Positions 50,664 through 58,163 of a stretch of DNA of 64,000 bases are shown piece by piece. The notes below the pieces were generated by a model. The model saw only the letters and a list, made by a program, of their open reading frames with translations. It ran no database searches and was not told the DNA's origin. The position numbers and the translations under genes were made by a program. Position 1 is the stretch's first letter, and each line of letters opens with the position of its first letter. This stretch comes from Streptomyces sp. NRRL F-5727 (lineage in GTDB: Bacteria; Actinomycetota; Actinomycetes; Streptomycetales; Streptomycetaceae): assembly GCF_000719555.1 (NCBI RefSeq), contig NZ_JOGX01000047.1:1-64000 (forward strand). Direction: 5' to 3'.

Positions 50664-52797
50664 GTGATCCCCCAGGGACGCACCACCCGGCGACGGCTCT
50701 CCGCCGCCGTCGCCACCGCCCTCGCCATGGCCGCCGTGACCGCCGCGACCGCACCGGTCCTCGTCTCCCCGGCCGTCGCGGCGGTGCCCGCCGCCTCGAC
50801 GTCCGACGTGCCGGCGACCCCTCTCCCCGTACCGTCCGGCACGACCGTGCTCGCCGCCGGTCCGAGCGGCTTCCTGACATCCCGCCCGGAGGGCACGGCC
50901 ACCGTCCACACGTGGATCCGGACGGACGGCACCCAGGTCCGCCTCCCGGCGGGTCGGTACGCCGGAAACCAGGGCACCGACCTCGTCGTGCGCGTCGACG
51001 GCGCGAAGCACACCTACCTCGACCTGTCGGAGGGCACGGGCACGGAGGTCGTCTCGTACGAGACGACCTCTTTCACCGGCACCCCCGCCGTCCTGCTGCA
51101 CCAGGGCACCCGGCTCGTCACCCGCACGTTTCCGACCTCGACCGCGGGACCGGAGCTGCACATCGTCGGCAAGGACGCCGAGGGCCGGAACGTCGACCGG
51201 GCCGTGCCGGGTGTCCCCGCCGACGAGCTGGTCGGCATCGAGAGCGCCGGACCGGACACGCTCCTCGTCCGCTACTACGCCAACACCGGCGGCGTGCGGA
51301 GCCAGCGGCTGTCCGTCGTGGACGTGGCCTCGGCGTCGGTCGTGGAGACGTACGACCACGTCTACGGGCGGGACACCGTCCTGCCCGCCGCCGCCTCCGC
51401 CGCCCACCTGGCCTGGCTGGAGCCGGCGACCGCCCCGTACCCGACGGTCCTGGCCACCGCACGGCGCGGCGAGCCCCAGATCAGCCGCACCGACCTGCCG
51501 CTTCCGGGGGACGCGGAGACAACCGGCCGACTGACCGTACGGGTCGTCGGCGACTGGGTCGTGTACGCCGCGCTCGGCGGCGGCACCGCCCCGCGCACCG
51601 AGGCCCTGCACGAGGTGACGGCCCGTTCGCTGACGACCGGCGCGACAGTGCCGCTCCTCGCGCACGCCTCGGCCCTGGTCTCCGCCCCGGACGGCGCCCT
51701 GCTCGCCTCCGGCGGGACCCTCGCCCAGGGCGAGGGCGTGTACCGGATCGCGCCCGGCGCGACCGACGACGCCCCGCCCGCCGTCACCCTTCAGGCGACC
51801 ACCGGCATCTCCACCGCCCTGACCCTCACCACCGAGAACGCGCCCGCCGGCACGGTCGACCTGGACCGCGCGGGCGGCACGCTGAAGCCCTCATGGACGC
51901 TGAACCGGCACAACGCCGAGGTCCGGCTGACCGTCCGGCACACCGCGACGGGCCGCTCGTGGAACTCCCCGGCCCTGGCGCCCCGGCCGTCCGCCCAGCC
52001 GTTCGCCTTCACCTGGAACGGCTCCTTCGACGGCAAGTACCCGGCGTTCAACGGCGCCTACACGTGGACGATGACGGCGAAGCCGGCCAACGGCATCGGC
52101 CCGGCGCTCGTCCGCACCGGCTCCTTCACCGTCACCCGGGCGGTCCGCCCGCACGACTTCGACGACAACGGCAGCCCCGACCTGCTCGTCCGTGACGCCC
52201 AGGGCCGCCTGGCGCTGTACGAGGGCCGCCAGTACCTCGCGAGCCGGCGGGAGACCGACCCGCCGTCCCTGCCGCCGACCCCGCTCGGCACCGGCTGGAA
52301 CGCGTACGACCGGATCACCGCCACCGGCGACCTCGGCGGCGCCCGCCACGGCGACCTCCTCGGCCGCGACACGACCGGCGTCCTCTGGCTCCACCAGGGC
52401 AACGGCAAGGGCCTGGCGCCCCGCGTCCGGATCGGCGGCGGCTGGCAGGTGTACGACCAGCTCGCGGCGGGCCCCGACCTGACCGGCGACGGACGCAACG
52501 ACCTCCTCGCCACCGACAAGACCGGCGTCCTCTGGCTCTACCCCGGCACCGGCAGCGCCACCAAGCCCTTCGGCACCCCGGACGAAGATCGGCCCCAGCT
52601 GGAACAGCTTCCCGGTGCTGATCGGCATCGGCGACGCGTTCCCGCGCGACGGCATCGGCGACCTGGCCGGCATGTACACGAGCGAGTCCTGGCGCCTGTA
52701 CGGCGGCACCGGGGACTGGCGCGCGCCCTTCACCTACCCCCGGGACGCCGGCTCGCAGACCCTGCTCCCCTACGCCCGCCCCACCGACGTCTACTGA
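50664..52797 (+). pseudogene. FG-GAP/VCBS-repeat protein, paralogue 5, frameshifted
   Basis: GTG at 50664, signal peptide about 1-35 (ending AVAAVP). Domain plan as in the other copies: N-terminal domain, Ig-like part (EVRLTVRHTATGRSWNSP, FAFTWNGSFDG), FG-GAP repeats. The frame breaks at about 52572. Removing one G from TTCGGCACCCC would restore KPF-APRTKIGPSWNSF...PTDVY, ending at 52797. As read, translation continues in the wrong frame through the stop and into paralogue 6. Like paralogue 4 it seems to have one repeat fewer than paralogue 6. A real frameshift, a collapsed repeat or a base-call error are all possible. Confidence 0.75.
52474..52572. repeat. 99-bp exact repeat, copy 2 (paralogue 5)
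   Basis: Second copy of the 50251-50349 block, offset 2223 bp. It encodes the end of an FG-GAP repeat (DLTGDGRNDLLATDKTGVLW through GSATKPF). The frameshift of paralogue 5 lies immediately after it. Confidence 0.9.
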
Positions 52798-52823
52798 CCA
52801 CCTCCCCATCTTCTGGAGCATCC

Positions 52824-55037
52824 ATGAGATTCACTCCGCGCCGCCTCGCCACGGCCGCCGCCGTCGCGCTCGCCGTCACCGCCGGAGTCCTGACCGCCCC
52901 GGCGGTCGCGGCAGGACTGCCGGTCGCCGCGGCGGGTTCGGGTGAGAGCACCGGTACGCAGCAGGAGGTCCCGGTGATCCAGGACGGGGGCACCCTGTAC
53001 GGCTCCGGCACGTCGGGGTTCCTGACGTGGCACTCCACCGACGGCGTCAGCTCGTCCGTCTGGACCCGGTACGCAGACGGCTCCACCACGGCCCTGCCGC
53101 ACGGCACCGGCCCCCACAGGCCCCTCCGGGGCACCGACGTGGTCGTCAAGGTCGACGGGCTGGTCCATACCTTCCTGGACATGGGCACGGACGCCGAACC
53201 CGTCGTCATGGACCTCGGGACCCTCGGCCCGGGCTACCAGGCGGGGTACCCGGTCGGGCCCGCCGCCCTGGTGACGCTGTGGTCCGACCCGTCGGGCCGC
53301 GAGGAGGTGCGCCTCGTCACCGCGACGGCGGAGGGACTGCGCGCGAAGCCGGTCACCGGGCTTCCCGCCGGGGCGGACATCACCTCCTTGTCCGCGCCCT
53401 CCCCCGGGACCGTCCTGGTGAGGTACGCGGACCCCGCCGAAGCGACCGCCACCTCCCGCATCGCCCTCGTCGACACCGCCCGGGCCGAGCGGGTGGTGGA
53501 CGTGGCCCCCGCCCACCCGACCGGCTCCGTCGCCGTGTCCCCGACCCACCTCGCCTGGGTCGAGCAGCCGACGAGCTCCACGGCCACCGTGGTCGTCATG
53601 GACCGGGGCGCCACCCCGGCCACCGCCCTGCGCATCCCCCTGACGAAGGCGTCGGGCGTGAAGGTCCAGCTGATCGACGGCTGGGTGCTGTACGGCCAGG
53701 GCGGCCACGACCTGTCGTACGCGACCCCGAATCCGCTGTACGGCGTCACCGCCCGGTCCCTGACCGGCGCAACGTCGCTCAAGCTCCTCGACACCTACAC
53801 GGCGGCCACGGCGGGCCCGGACAGCACCGTGCTCGTGCAGGGCGGCACCCTCGCCGCGGGCGAGGGCATGTACCGGATCGCCCCGGGACCGGACGGCATA
53901 CCGGTGGCGCAGCAGGTGGCGAGCACCGGCCGGTCCACCGCGGTGACGCTGCTGAGCAGCGACGTCCCGGCCGTCCTGGACTTCGACAAGCAGAACCCCG
54001 CGCTCCTGTCCTGGCACCTCGCCGACATCGACGTCGCCGCGGCCGTCACCCTCACCCATGTGGCGACCGGGCAGAGCGTCCAGCACCGGCTCTACTCCGA
54101 CCACGGCATCACGGAGTTGACGTGGGGAGGCGAGGTCGCCGACCGTGTGCCCGGCTACAACGGTGCCTGGACCTGGCGGCTGACCGCCAAGCCGAACAAC
54201 GGCATCGGCCCGACCCTCGACGTGACCGGCTCCTTCCGCGTCCAGCGCGCCGCCGTCCCGCACGACTTCGACGACAACGGCCTCCCCGACGTCCTGAGCC
54301 TCTCCGAGAACGGCACGTTCACGCGGAACACCGTCGTCGGCGCCGGCCCCACCACCGCCTGGACGGCCCTCTACCACCCGTCGAACGTCCTGGGCACCGG
54401 CTGGCACGTGTACGACCGGATCGTCCCCACCGCGAACGTCGGCGGGAACGCCCACGCCGACATCCTGACCCGCGACCGCGCCGGCGTGCTCTGGCTCCAC
54501 CAGGGCACCGGCACGGGCCTGGCCCACCGCGTCAAGGTCGGCGGCGGCTGGCAGATCTACGACCAGCTCACCTCGGCCGCCGACCTCACCGGCGACGGCC
54601 GCACCGATCTGGTCGCCACCGACAAGGCCGGCGTCCTGTGGCTGTACAAGGGCACCGGCGACGCCGCCAAGCCGTTCGCACCGCGCACGCGCGTCGGCGG
54701 CGGCTGGAACACCTACGACAAGATCGCGGCGGTCGGGAACCTCGCCGGCGCCCCCGCCGGCGACCTCGTCGCCCGCGACCGCGACGGCGCCCTGTGGCTC
54801 TACCTCGGCAAGGGCGACGGCACCTTCGCCGCCCGCACCCGCATCGGCGGCGGCTGGGGCGGATTCACCCAGATCATCGGCGTCGGCGACCAGAACCGCG
54901 ACGGCCGCGGCGACCTCATGGCGGTGGACGGGCAGACCCACCCGTCCCTCTACCGCGGCACCGGCGACTGGAGGAAGCCCCTGGCGGCTCGCCAGCACAT
55001 GTACGACTACTACCTTCCCCACGGCGTCTACTACTGA
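52824..55037 (+). CDS. Secreted FG-GAP/VCBS-repeat protein, paralogue 6
   Basis: 737 residues, ATG with GGAG upstream. Signal peptide about 1-33 (ending AVAAG). N-terminal propeller-like domain (about 50-380), Ig-like domain (AAAVTLTHVATGQSVQHRL, GYNGAWTWRLTAKPNNG), FG-GAP repeats about 480-737 with Ca loops DFDDNGLPD, DLTGDGRTD and DQNRDGRGD. It is the intact reference for judging paralogues 4 and 5. It ends HMYDYYLPHGVYY; copies 3-6 all end in aromatic-rich tails. The stop overlaps the convergent ATPase gene by 7 nt. Confidence 0.87.
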   Translation: MRFTPRRLATAAAVALAVTAGVLTAPAVAAGLPVAAAGSGESTGTQQEVPVIQDGGTLYGSGTSGFLTWHSTDGVSSSVWTRYADGSTTALPHGTGPHRPLRGTDVVVKVDGLVHTFLDMGTDAEPVVMDLGTLGPGYQAGYPVGPAALVTLWSDPSGREEVRLVTATAEGLRAKPVTGLPAGADITSLSAPSPGTVLVRYADPAEATATSRIALVDTARAERVVDVAPAHPTGSVAVSPTHLAWVEQPTSSTATVVVMDRGATPATALRIPLTKASGVKVQLIDGWVLYGQGGHDLSYATPNPLYGVTARSLTGATSLKLLDTYTAATAGPDSTVLVQGGTLAAGEGMYRIAPGPDGIPVAQQVASTGRSTAVTLLSSDVPAVLDFDKQNPALLSWHLADIDVAAAVTLTHVATGQSVQHRLYSDHGITELTWGGEVADRVPGYNGAWTWRLTAKPNNGIGPTLDVTGSFRVQRAAVPHDFDDNGLPDVLSLSENGTFTRNTVVGAGPTTAWTALYHPSNVLGTGWHVYDRIVPTANVGGNAHADILTRDRAGVLWLHQGTGTGLAHRVKVGGGWQIYDQLTSAADLTGDGRTDLVATDKAGVLWLYKGTGDAAKPFAPRTRVGGGWNTYDKIAAVGNLAGAPAGDLVARDRDGALWLYLGKGDGTFAARTRIGGGWGGFTQIIGVGDQNRDGRGDLMAVDGQTHPSLYRGTGDWRKPLAARQHMYDYYLPHGVYY

Positions 55038-55462
55038 GGCACGACCGAGGTCAGCGGGACGGTCGCCCAGACCGTCTTGCCGACCTGACGGTCCTTGACG
55101 TCCCAGGTGGTGGTGAGGGTGGCTACGAGGAGGAGTCCGTAGCCGCCCTCGTCGGGCTCCCGGGCCGGTAACGGCCGGCGCTCGCCGCGCGGGTCGGAGA
55201 GTTCGACCGTCACGTGGTCGCCCGTGCGCTCCATGCGGAGCTCGAAGTCCCGGCCCGGGACCCGGCCGTGCTGGAGCGCGCTGTTCGCCGGCTCGGCCAC
55301 CACCAGTTCCGCCGCCTCCGCCGCGTCACCCGTCGCGCCCCACTCCCGCAGCTGGTGCGCCGCGAGCAGACGCGCCAGACGCGCGCCCCGGGGCGTGGGG
55401 CTCGGACGCAGCGCGCACTCCGGTGCGCGCTCGCTTCCTTGAGGGGTGATGTCCGGCTTCAT
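55031..55462 (-). CDS. RsbW-like ATP-binding protein (HATPase_c, anti-sigma type)
   Basis: 143 residues. Small GHKL ATPase of the kind abundant in Streptomyces: N-box-like region AAELVVAEPANSALQHG (the usual catalytic/Mg site reads ELVTNAVRHG in relatives, so the N-box Asn motif is altered to EPANSALQHG), ELRMERTGDHVTVELSDPRG (G1) and EGGYGLLLVATL (G2). Such proteins usually bind sigma or anti-sigma factors or act next to XRE/DUF397 gene pairs. Here only a DUF397 remnant remains beside it. Confidence 0.85.
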   Translation of the reverse strand: MKPDITPQGSERAPECALRPSPTPRGARLARLLAAHQLREWGATGDAAEAAELVVAEPANSALQHGRVPGRDFELRMERTGDHVTVELSDPRGERRPLPAREPDEGGYGLLLVATLTTTWDVKDRQVGKTVWATVPLTSVVPQ

Positions 55463-55470
55463 GCCGTCGA

Positions 55471-55638
55471 GAGTGGCCCCGCCGCCCTCCGCGCAGCTCC
55501 GAGGACGGCGAGTGCGTCGAGGTCGCCGCTCACCCCACCCTCGTCCATGTCCGTGGCTCCAAGGTCCCCCACGGCCCCCAGCTCGCCCTCTCCCCCGCCT
55601 CCTGGGCGACCTTCGTCGAGGTCACCACGCAGGCGTAG
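55471..55638 (+). pseudogene. DUF397 remnant without a start codon
   Basis: Frame 55471-55638 reads EWPRRPPRSSEDGECVEVAA, then VHVRGSKVPHGPQLALSP and ASWATFVEVTTQA before TAG. This is the DUF397 pattern (W.kSS.s...CVEVA...v.VRdSK.p.gp.L..s...W..F). An in-frame stop at 55447-55449 lies just upstream with no ATG, GTG or TTG between, so it cannot be translated on its own. In Streptomyces, DUF397 genes normally follow an XRE regulator that is divergent from an RsbW-like ATPase gene. Here the ATPase is present and the XRE gene is gone. Confidence 0.7.
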
Positions 55639-55984
55639 GGCCGTCGCCCCTTCCGAGGGCCTCCCTGAGCGTCGGCCAGGGGGGCTCTCCGTCGTCCAGG
55701 ACGTCGAGGAGGACGTCCAGGACCTCGGGCGGCAGGGACTCCTTGTGGCCGGCCACGTCCGCGACGGGGATCAGGACGACCGCGTCCGGGTCGAGGACGG
55801 TGTCCAGGACGCCGTGCGGGACCGGAAGGACCTCGATCCAGTCGTTGCCGTGCTCGTCCACGACGGACATGGGGTTGAGGCGCAGGACGGGGTGCTGGAG
55901 GCCGAGGCGGAGGCTGAGGAGGCGCCGGGAGGGCGGTTTCGTCTTGCGGTACGCGTACACGATGTCGCCGGGTGCGGGTCGCAT
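55622..55984 (-). CDS. Conserved hypothetical protein
   Basis: 120 residues from the ATG at 55984. It starts MRPAPGDIVYAYRKTKPPSR, then a compact beta-rich part LNPMSVVDEHGNDWIEVLPV and an acidic helical part ESLPPEVLDVLLDVLDDGE. No signal peptide or membrane segment. I do not recognise a family with a known function. The 3' end overlaps the DUF397 remnant by 17 nt. Confidence 0.6.
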   Translation of the reverse strand: MRPAPGDIVYAYRKTKPPSRRLLSLRLGLQHPVLRLNPMSVVDEHGNDWIEVLPVPHGVLDTVLDPDAVVLIPVADVAGHKESLPPEVLDVLLDVLDDGEPPWPTLREALGRGDGPTPAW

Positions 55985-56092
55985 ACGGCCAGGGTCGGGC
56001 CCCGCGGTGGCGGAGGGAAGAACTCCAGCCGTCCGGGCCCGGCTCGTTTCGGCCACTTCAAACACGGCCCCGTAACAACGTCTTGACGTCGA

Positions 56093-56121
56093 TTCAGATG
56101 CTGATCGCACTGGGCTACTCT
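56093..56121 (+). promoter_or_regulatory. Probable promoter giving a leaderless kinase mRNA
   Basis: TTCAGA (56093-56098), 17-nt spacer, TACTCT (56116-56121), with the ATG of the kinase gene at 56129, only 7 nt after the -10 box. There is no Shine-Dalgarno sequence, so transcription would begin at or next to the start codon. Confidence 0.45.
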
Positions 56122-56128
56122 GTGGCCC

Positions 56129-58159
56129 ATGCAGGGGGAACTGGAAAACGACTCTAGTTTGCGCGGCAGCGGCGCGATGCCGCTCGACGCGGACGACCCG
56201 CGCCGGATCGGCGCCTTCCGCCTGCTCGGCGTGCTCGGGTCCGGCGGGATGGGGCGGGTCTACCTGGGCGCCGTGCCGGGGACGTACGCGGCGGTCAAGC
56301 GGGTGCTGCCGACGCTCGCCGAGGACAAGGACTTCCTGAGCCACTTCGGGCACGAGCTGGACAACCTGGCGCGGCTGCCCGCCGGGGCCAGTACGAAGCT
56401 CCTCGCGAGCGACCGGCTCGCCAAGCCGCCGTGGTTCGCGACCGAGTTCATCCCGGGCGTGACGCTCAACGACGCGCTGCGGCTCAACAACGGGCCGCTG
56501 CCGGCCGACGCGCTGTGGCGGCTGCTGCGGGAGGCGGCGGCGGCGCTGCGGACGGTGCACGCGGCCGAGATGGTGCACCGGGACCTCAAGCCGTCCAACG
56601 TGATGCTCACCGGGAGCGGGCTCTCGCTCATCGACTTCGGCGTGGCCCGGGCGGCCGACCAGAGCCGGCTCACCAAGACCGGGATGATCATCGGGACGCC
56701 CGCCTACATGGCACCCGAACAGGCCGTCGCCGACAAGCAGTTGACCGGGGCGGCGGACGTCTTCGCGCTCGGCAGTCTGGTCCTGTACGCGGCGAACGGA
56801 CGGCCTCCGTTCGGCGACGGGTCCGGGCACGACCTGCTCTACCGGGTGGTGCACGGCGAGCCCGACTTCGGGCGGCTCGCCGAGACGGACCCCGACCTCG
56901 CCGACCTCGTCCGCACCTGCCTGGCCAAGGACCCCGAGGACCGGCCGACGGCGACCGAGCTCGTCGGGCACGCGGACGCGCGGGCCGCCGGGGTGGACTG
57001 GCCGGAGCCGGTGACCGCGCGGATCGCCGCGCGGACCGCCTTCGCGGCCGGGGCGCCGACCGCCGAGGCGCTGGCCGAGCTGGAGGCCGCCGACCCGTCG
57101 AAGGACGTCGCCACGGCCCCGCTGACCCCGCAGCCGCCGGTCCCCCCGCCCGCCGACACCGCGTACGCCATCGACGGGAGGCCGACAGACAGGCCCGGCC
57201 ACCGGCGGCGGAACCGGATCGTCATGATGGCCGTGCCCGTCGTGATCACCACCGGCACGACGCTGACGCTGACCCTGGGCCCGTACGAGCTCGGCCGCGC
57301 GGGCGCGGAAGGACGCCCCTCCGCCTCCCCGACGGCCGTGCTCTCCCCCTCCGTACAACCGCCGTCCTCGGCCGCGCCCGGGGCGAAGCCGTCGCCGTCC
57401 TCCGCCAAGCCGTCCGCCACGAAGCCCTCGGCCCCGGCGGGCTCGACGCCCCCCGGGGCGCCCCCACCGCCGCCGCCCGCCGACGGGGGCGGAGCCGTCA
57501 CGGGCGGGGGTGGCGGGGGCTCGTCCACCACGACCGGCGGGGGCGGGAGCGGCGGCACGTCGTCGTCCGGCGGCTCTACCGGCACCTCCGGCGGGACGAC
57601 CTCCGGCGGGTCGGCCTCCACCTCCGGCGGCTCGACCTCCGGCGGCTCGTCCTCGACCTCCGGCGGGACGACCACCACCCGGCCGACGACCACCGCGCCC
57701 CGCCCCACCACGGCCGCGCCCAAGCCGACGGCGACGTCCGGCGGGGGCGGTTCGGGGCCCTCGGGGACGTACTCGCTGGAGAACGCGACGAGCGGCAACT
57801 GCCTGGCGGAGAACGACCAGGGGTACGCCGTCGTCGTCAACGTCATGGCGTGCGGCTCCAAGCCCGAGACGACCTCCTACGCCTGGACCTACCGCTCCAA
57901 CGGGGACGGCACCTTCCGGCTGGTCAACAAGAGGTCCGGCAAGTGCCTCCAGTTCACCAGCGCCATCGACGCCTCCACCGCCGCCTGCAACGGCGCGAGC
58001 AACCAGTCCTGGAAGTTCGGCACCTCCACGTCGTCCGGGCGCCAGGTGAAGAACGTGGGCAGCGGCCAGTGCCTGACGTCCAGCACCTTCGTCATCGGCT
58101 ACGCCTGCCAGACGTCATACGCAACGCAGTTCTGGAGGAACATCGGCGCGCTAAGTTGA
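56129..58159 (+). CDS. Receptor-type Ser/Thr protein kinase with extracellular ricin-type lectin domain
   Basis: 676 residues. Kinase domain about 28-290: glycine loop LGSGGMGRV, Lys57 (AAVKRV), catalytic HRDLKPSN (Asp152), DFG at 169-171, GTPAYMAPEQ. All catalytic residues are present. One transmembrane helix at about 372-393 (IVMMAVPVVITTG), then a long Ser/Thr/Gly/Pro-rich stalk (400-540). A C-terminal ricin-B-like domain (about 548-676) has the repeated NKRSGKCLQF and QSWKF type motifs and paired cysteines. It is a plausible sensor of extracellular glycans. It sits 4 nt upstream of a second kinase gene, so the two should be co-expressed. Confidence 0.9.
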   Translation: MQGELENDSSLRGSGAMPLDADDPRRIGAFRLLGVLGSGGMGRVYLGAVPGTYAAVKRVLPTLAEDKDFLSHFGHELDNLARLPAGASTKLLASDRLAKPPWFATEFIPGVTLNDALRLNNGPLPADALWRLLREAAAALRTVHAAEMVHRDLKPSNVMLTGSGLSLIDFGVARAADQSRLTKTGMIIGTPAYMAPEQAVADKQLTGAADVFALGSLVLYAANGRPPFGDGSGHDLLYRVVHGEPDFGRLAETDPDLADLVRTCLAKDPEDRPTATELVGHADARAAGVDWPEPVTARIAARTAFAAGAPTAEALAELEAADPSKDVATAPLTPQPPVPPPADTAYAIDGRPTDRPGHRRRNRIVMMAVPVVITTGTTLTLTLGPYELGRAGAEGRPSASPTAVLSPSVQPPSSAAPGAKPSPSSAKPSATKPSAPAGSTPPGAPPPPPPADGGGAVTGGGGGGSSTTTGGGGSGGTSSSGGSTGTSGGTTSGGSASTSGGSTSGGSSSTSGGTTTTRPTTTAPRPTTAAPKPTATSGGGGSGPSGTYSLENATSGNCLAENDQGYAVVVNVMACGSKPETTSYAWTYRSNGDGTFRLVNKRSGKCLQFTSAIDASTAACNGASNQSWKFGTSTSSGRQVKNVGSGQCLTSSTFVIGYACQTSYATQFWRNIGALS

Positions 58160-58163
58160 CCCC

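Noticed and set aside
48465..55037. A single 2190-residue polyprotein
   Set aside because: The joints between modules are out-of-frame nonsense and each module has its own start codon and signal peptide; true continuations and stops (50611, 52797) exist in other frames.
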